A stretch of DNA of 8,750 nt from JAGLSB01 sp023135955. GTDB taxonomy: Bacteria; Bacteroidota; Bacteroidia; Bacteroidales; GCA-2748055. Below, one piece after another: positions 5,917 through 8,750 of this stretch. The notes under the pieces were generated by a model that was given only the letters and a program-made list of their open reading frames with translations, was not told the origin of the DNA and did not search any database. Location: positions 1-8,750 of the forward strand of contig DAOVIO010000163.1 in assembly GCA_030673645.1 (NCBI GenBank), read 5' to 3'. Positions within the stretch are counted from its first letter, which is position 1; every line of letters starts with the position of its first letter. Both the position numbers and the translations under genes were made by a program.

Positions 5917-7284
5917 ATGATTCAAAAGAAAATAATCCCCGCTGTCATTTTGCTCCAGACATTTTTACCAATGACTGGCAGTGAAAGTACAAAACCTAAA
6001 AAAGTAAAATCCTCCAACTTCATTTTGATCCTTACAGATGATCAAAGCTGGGTGGGGACCTCCTTCCTTTCTGATTCAAATGATCCCCGAAGTAAAAGCG
6101 ATTATTACAGGACACCCAATATGGAACGTATTGCTACCGCAGGAATGCGATTTTCCAACGGTTATGCCCCTGCTCCATATTGTTGTCCTACGAGGAGAAG
6201 CATAACCATAGGACAGACTCCTGCAAAGCACGAATATCAGCAGGATAGAGAAGGATGGCCACAGGCATATAGAAAGCAGTTAAGTATTCCTCAAATGCTA
6301 AAAATTGCCAATCCCGATTATCAAACAGCTCACTTCGGAAAATGGGATGCAAGATATGATGAGGTGACCCCAGAAGAAATGGGATATGATATTAGTGACG
6401 GTCCAACAACCAATGGTACCGGAGGAGGAAAGAATTCAGAATGGCCAATAGCCATGGAGGATCCAAAATTGATTTTCAGCCTAACGGACCGTGCATGTAA
6501 TTTCATTGAAAAGCAGGTCACTGATAACAAACCATTTTATCTTCAACTTTCACATTATGCAGTACACCTGGGGATTACCTATACTCAATCAGCTCTCGAT
6601 AAGTATAAAAATGTTAAACCCGGCGAAAAACATTTTATTCCTGAATTTGGGGCAATGACAGAAGATCTGGATACTGGAATAGGTATTTTGCTGGACAAAA
6701 TAGAAGAATTGGATCTCATGAATAATACCTATATCATTTTTATGTCAGACAATGGAGGAAGGAAATCGCAACCCATTGGTGAGGAACAGGTCGTAGCCCG
6801 TAATCTCCCTCTCAGGGACGGTAAAGGATCGATGTACGAGGGTGGCATTCGTGTTCCATTTGTTGTTGCAGGTCCTGACATCCCAAAAAATTCCAGCAGC
6901 GATGTTCCTGTTACAGGCCTGGATATTCTTCCTACCCTGGCTGAGCTATCAGGATACAGCCCAGAGCTTCCAGAGGCAATTGATGGTGGCAGTCTTGGAT
7001 CAATATTTCATAATAAGGGAAAAGGAGATGTTATAAGAAATAATCCCTTCCTGGTTTTTCATCAGGCAGTAGACAGAAAACCACAATCTGCTATTAGAAA
7101 AGGTGAGTATAAGTTAGTAAAGAACTGGGCAGATAATCAGATCGAGCTGTTTGACTTATCAACTGACATTGGCGAGGAGAATGATCTCTCACAAATATCT
7201 CCGGAAATCGCAGCAGAATTAGATCGCGAATTGACGACATTTCTTCAGCAGGCAGGAGCCGAAACAAGAGAAATCAGACGATAG
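5917..7284 (+). CDS. Exported S1-family sulfatase of a divergent type
   Basis: A 455-residue protein with an N-terminal signal segment (hydrophobic 5-19, cut probably near 20-25; no lipobox). Landmarks: LTDDQSW with metal ligands D41 and D42; YCCPTRRSITIGQ at 88-100, where C89 fits CxPxR with R93 and is the likely formylglycine site, C90 being an extra neighbour; GKWDAR with K142; SHYAVH with H217; MSDNGG with D278 and N279; DGKGSMYEGG with K303. D144 stands where most S1 sulfatases have His in GKWH, so this is a different subfamily from the two minus-strand enzymes. The C-terminal subdomain includes IRKGEYKLV and ELFDLSTD. It is probably active in the periplasm on a sulfated sugar I cannot name. 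It is the first gene of a pair: the BNR lipoprotein follows after 81 bp with no promoter between. It is probably controlled by the CTATTC repeats upstream. Confidence 0.94.
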   Translation: MIQKKIIPAVILLQTFLPMTGSESTKPKKVKSSNFILILTDDQSWVGTSFLSDSNDPRSKSDYYRTPNMERIATAGMRFSNGYAPAPYCCPTRRSITIGQTPAKHEYQQDREGWPQAYRKQLSIPQMLKIANPDYQTAHFGKWDARYDEVTPEEMGYDISDGPTTNGTGGGKNSEWPIAMEDPKLIFSLTDRACNFIEKQVTDNKPFYLQLSHYAVHLGITYTQSALDKYKNVKPGEKHFIPEFGAMTEDLDTGIGILLDKIEELDLMNNTYIIFMSDNGGRKSQPIGEEQVVARNLPLRDGKGSMYEGGIRVPFVVAGPDIPKNSSSDVPVTGLDILPTLAELSGYSPELPEAIDGGSLGSIFHNKGKGDVIRNNPFLVFHQAVDRKPQSAIRKGEYKLVKNWADNQIELFDLSTDIGEENDLSQISPEIAAELDRELTTFLQQAGAETREIRR

Positions 7285-7365
7285 GGTTTAGGAATGAATC
7301 GTCCGTTTGTCAAATATTTTAGAATTTTAAATTGGCAATAATATCAAAGTCTAAATATTAAGAAG

Positions 7366-8750
7366 ATGAAAGTTAAATTATTATTTACAGTTATTTTATT
7401 TTGTACCGTTTGTATTTCCTGCTCTCAAAATGATAAAAAGGTAACTTACCAGGTTATATCTTTTGGTGAAGGTGGCCAACATAAAATGATCTACGATCGC
7501 AGACAAAGGCCGCAAGCTGTGCTTATGGGTGATGAAATTCATATAGTTTATAACGGCGGTGCCCCAGCTGGAGCAAAAAAAACTACAAAAACATTGCCTC
7601 ATGCAATTACATATAATCTAAAAACGGGTCTCTTTTCAGAAATTGTCCAGCTGCCTGGAAAAGCCAGTAAGGATCATCATTTTGGTCCAATTATCTGGGC
7701 AGACAATAATGATTTTCTCCATGTACTTTCAGGCTGTCATAAAACCCCGGGGACACACATCATCTCAAAAACACCAGGAAGTATTGGTTCAAGTTCTGAT
7801 GATTGGGAATTAGCTCCTCAAATAGCTCCTTCCCTATCTTACCCATCTGTGTCTCAAGTTTTTAATCAGCAGAGATTAATCTATTATCGCGTGGGGGAGC
7901 ACAGAAGTTCCTGGACCTTCAGAATAAGTGATGATGAAGGAAATACATGGCAAACACCAGAAAATTCGATAGTTGATTTAAATAATATGGATGAATTATC
8001 AGGTCTGCCTCATGAGGAAATGGATGAAGCTTCATCCTATCATACCTATCTACCAGCTAAGGATGGTAAGTCGATTCATATTGCCTTCATGTATTACGAT
8101 GATAATAAGAGAAATATAGCTGCAAAGTCTTATAATCCTTTGTATAAGAGGGATGTAGGTACACTAAAAACGAATCTCTATTATGTGAAAGTGGATCTGG
8201 AAACAAACAAGGTAACTAATTTTGAGGGCGATGTCATGGAGACTCCGATTTTACTTGAACAAGCTAATGAGAAATGTAAAATTTGGGATACAAACTGGCA
8301 TGGTGCCGGTGTTCCTCCAGATATAATTATCGACAAAAATGATAATCCTGCTTTTTTGCATGTGCTAACAGAAGAAGTGTTTGAAAAATTGAATTATTAT
8401 TATGTTAGATGGGTAGAGGATAAGTGGGAACAGACTGTAATTGCACCAGCCTGTCATAAATGGAACAGCAGTCACCTGACAATTGATGATAAAGGAATAT
8501 TGCATGCCTATTTGCTAATGGATGATGGCTATTTTGAATCAAAAGGAAAAGGCCTGATGAATAATCACGGAGGAGGTACCAGCATAGAAGAGTGGGTTTC
8601 TATGGACGACGGTAATACATGGACTAAGAAAAATACACTTCTCTCAGCCGAAGGGGAATATGAAGGCTGGCGTTTTGGTAATGTACAACCAATTAAAACA
8701 AAGGAAGGAAAGATTAAAGATGGTGTTTGGCTGTTTTATGGATGGAAAGA
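7366..8750 (+). CDS. BNR_4-like beta-propeller lipoprotein, candidate polysaccharide lyase, C-terminus beyond the right edge
   Basis: My translation from ATG 7366 gives 461 full codons, open at the edge. The N-terminus MKVKLLFTVILFCTVCISC is a lipoprotein signal with C19 as the likely lipidated Cys (ISC/S), so the protein sits on a membrane, perhaps at the surface. Propeller-like blades repeat: RPQAVLMGDEIHIVYNGG (48-65), HHFGPIIWADNNDFLHVLSG (104-123), LIYYRVGEH (171-179), RISDDEGNTW (186-195), IIIDKNDNPAFLHVL (320-334), LTIDDKGILHAYLL (371-384) and SMDDGNTW (412-419). SDDEGNTW and SMDDGNTW are Asp-box motifs. The overall pattern fits the BNR_4 family, which includes ulvan lyases PL24 and PL25. 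H105, H125, Y174 and R186 are placed like the His/His/Tyr/Arg set of those lyases; this mapping is inference from memory. It could instead be a non-catalytic glycan binder or another hydrolase. It shares the sulfatase transcript. Confidence 0.8.
   Translation, partial: MKVKLLFTVILFCTVCISCSQNDKKVTYQVISFGEGGQHKMIYDRRQRPQAVLMGDEIHIVYNGGAPAGAKKTTKTLPHAITYNLKTGLFSEIVQLPGKASKDHHFGPIIWADNNDFLHVLSGCHKTPGTHIISKTPGSIGSSSDDWELAPQIAPSLSYPSVSQVFNQQRLIYYRVGEHRSSWTFRISDDEGNTWQTPENSIVDLNNMDELSGLPHEEMDEASSYHTYLPAKDGKSIHIAFMYYDDNKRNIAAKSYNPLYKRDVGTLKTNLYYVKVDLETNKVTNFEGDVMETPILLEQANEKCKIWDTNWHGAGVPPDIIIDKNDNPAFLHVLTEEVFEKLNYYYVRWVEDKWEQTVIAPACHKWNSSHLTIDDKGILHAYLLMDDGYFESKGKGLMNNHGGGTSIEEWVSMDDGNTWTKKNTLLSAEGEYEGWRFGNVQPIKTKEGKIKDGVWLFYGWK

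Noticed and set aside
7285..7365. Separate promoter for the BNR lipoprotein
   Set aside because: No TAnnTTTG box is visible in the 81-bp gap; co-transcription with the sulfatase is simpler.

Overview
The window looks like part of a sulfated-glycan utilisation locus from a member of the Bacteroidota, probably a marine or algal-polysaccharide degrader (inference). Supporting signs are the AT-rich DNA, TAnnTTTG-type -7 promoter boxes, the lack of Shine-Dalgarno sequences, a FISUMP-domain protein, and exported S1 sulfatases beside a GH29 fucosidase and a BNR-type lipoprotein. No SusC/SusD pair, regulator, tRNA, rRNA or CRISPR array is visible, so this is an accessory stretch of a larger locus.

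Layout. Positions 1-2518 hold two minus-strand S1 formylglycine sulfatases in an operon. They overlap by 4 bp (ATGA), and the second runs off the left edge. Positions 2519-3128 are intergenic. This stretch holds a -7 box for the sulfatase operon and a decayed IS3-family insertion sequence. The IS relic has two terminal repeats lying back to back, an orfA frameshifted in an A8 run, and a short orfB-like scrap. It ends with a well-formed Bacteroidota promoter. Positions 3129-3935 encode an apparently cytosolic protein with exact 20-residue Cys/His repeats followed by a FISUMP domain. Positions 4038-5660 (minus) encode an exported GH29 alpha-L-fucosidase.

A 256-bp divergent region follows. It carries three CTATTC direct repeats spaced 21 and 20 bp apart, then a -7 box. 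They lie upstream of the plus-strand pair: a third sulfatase of a more divergent type (5917-7284) and a BNR_4-like lipoprotein (7366 to the right edge).

How the genes fit together. All catalytic proteins carry export signals. The three sulfatases would remove sulfate esters, the fucosidase would remove terminal alpha-L-fucose, and the surface or periplasmic BNR lipoprotein may bind or cleave the backbone. A sulfated, fucose-containing polysaccharide such as a fucan is the simplest target, but this is inferred from gene content only. All three sulfatases have Cys in the CxPxR motif and so need a formylglycine-forming maturase, which is not in this window. The IS relic and the FISUMP gene look like an islet lodged between minus-strand catabolic genes.
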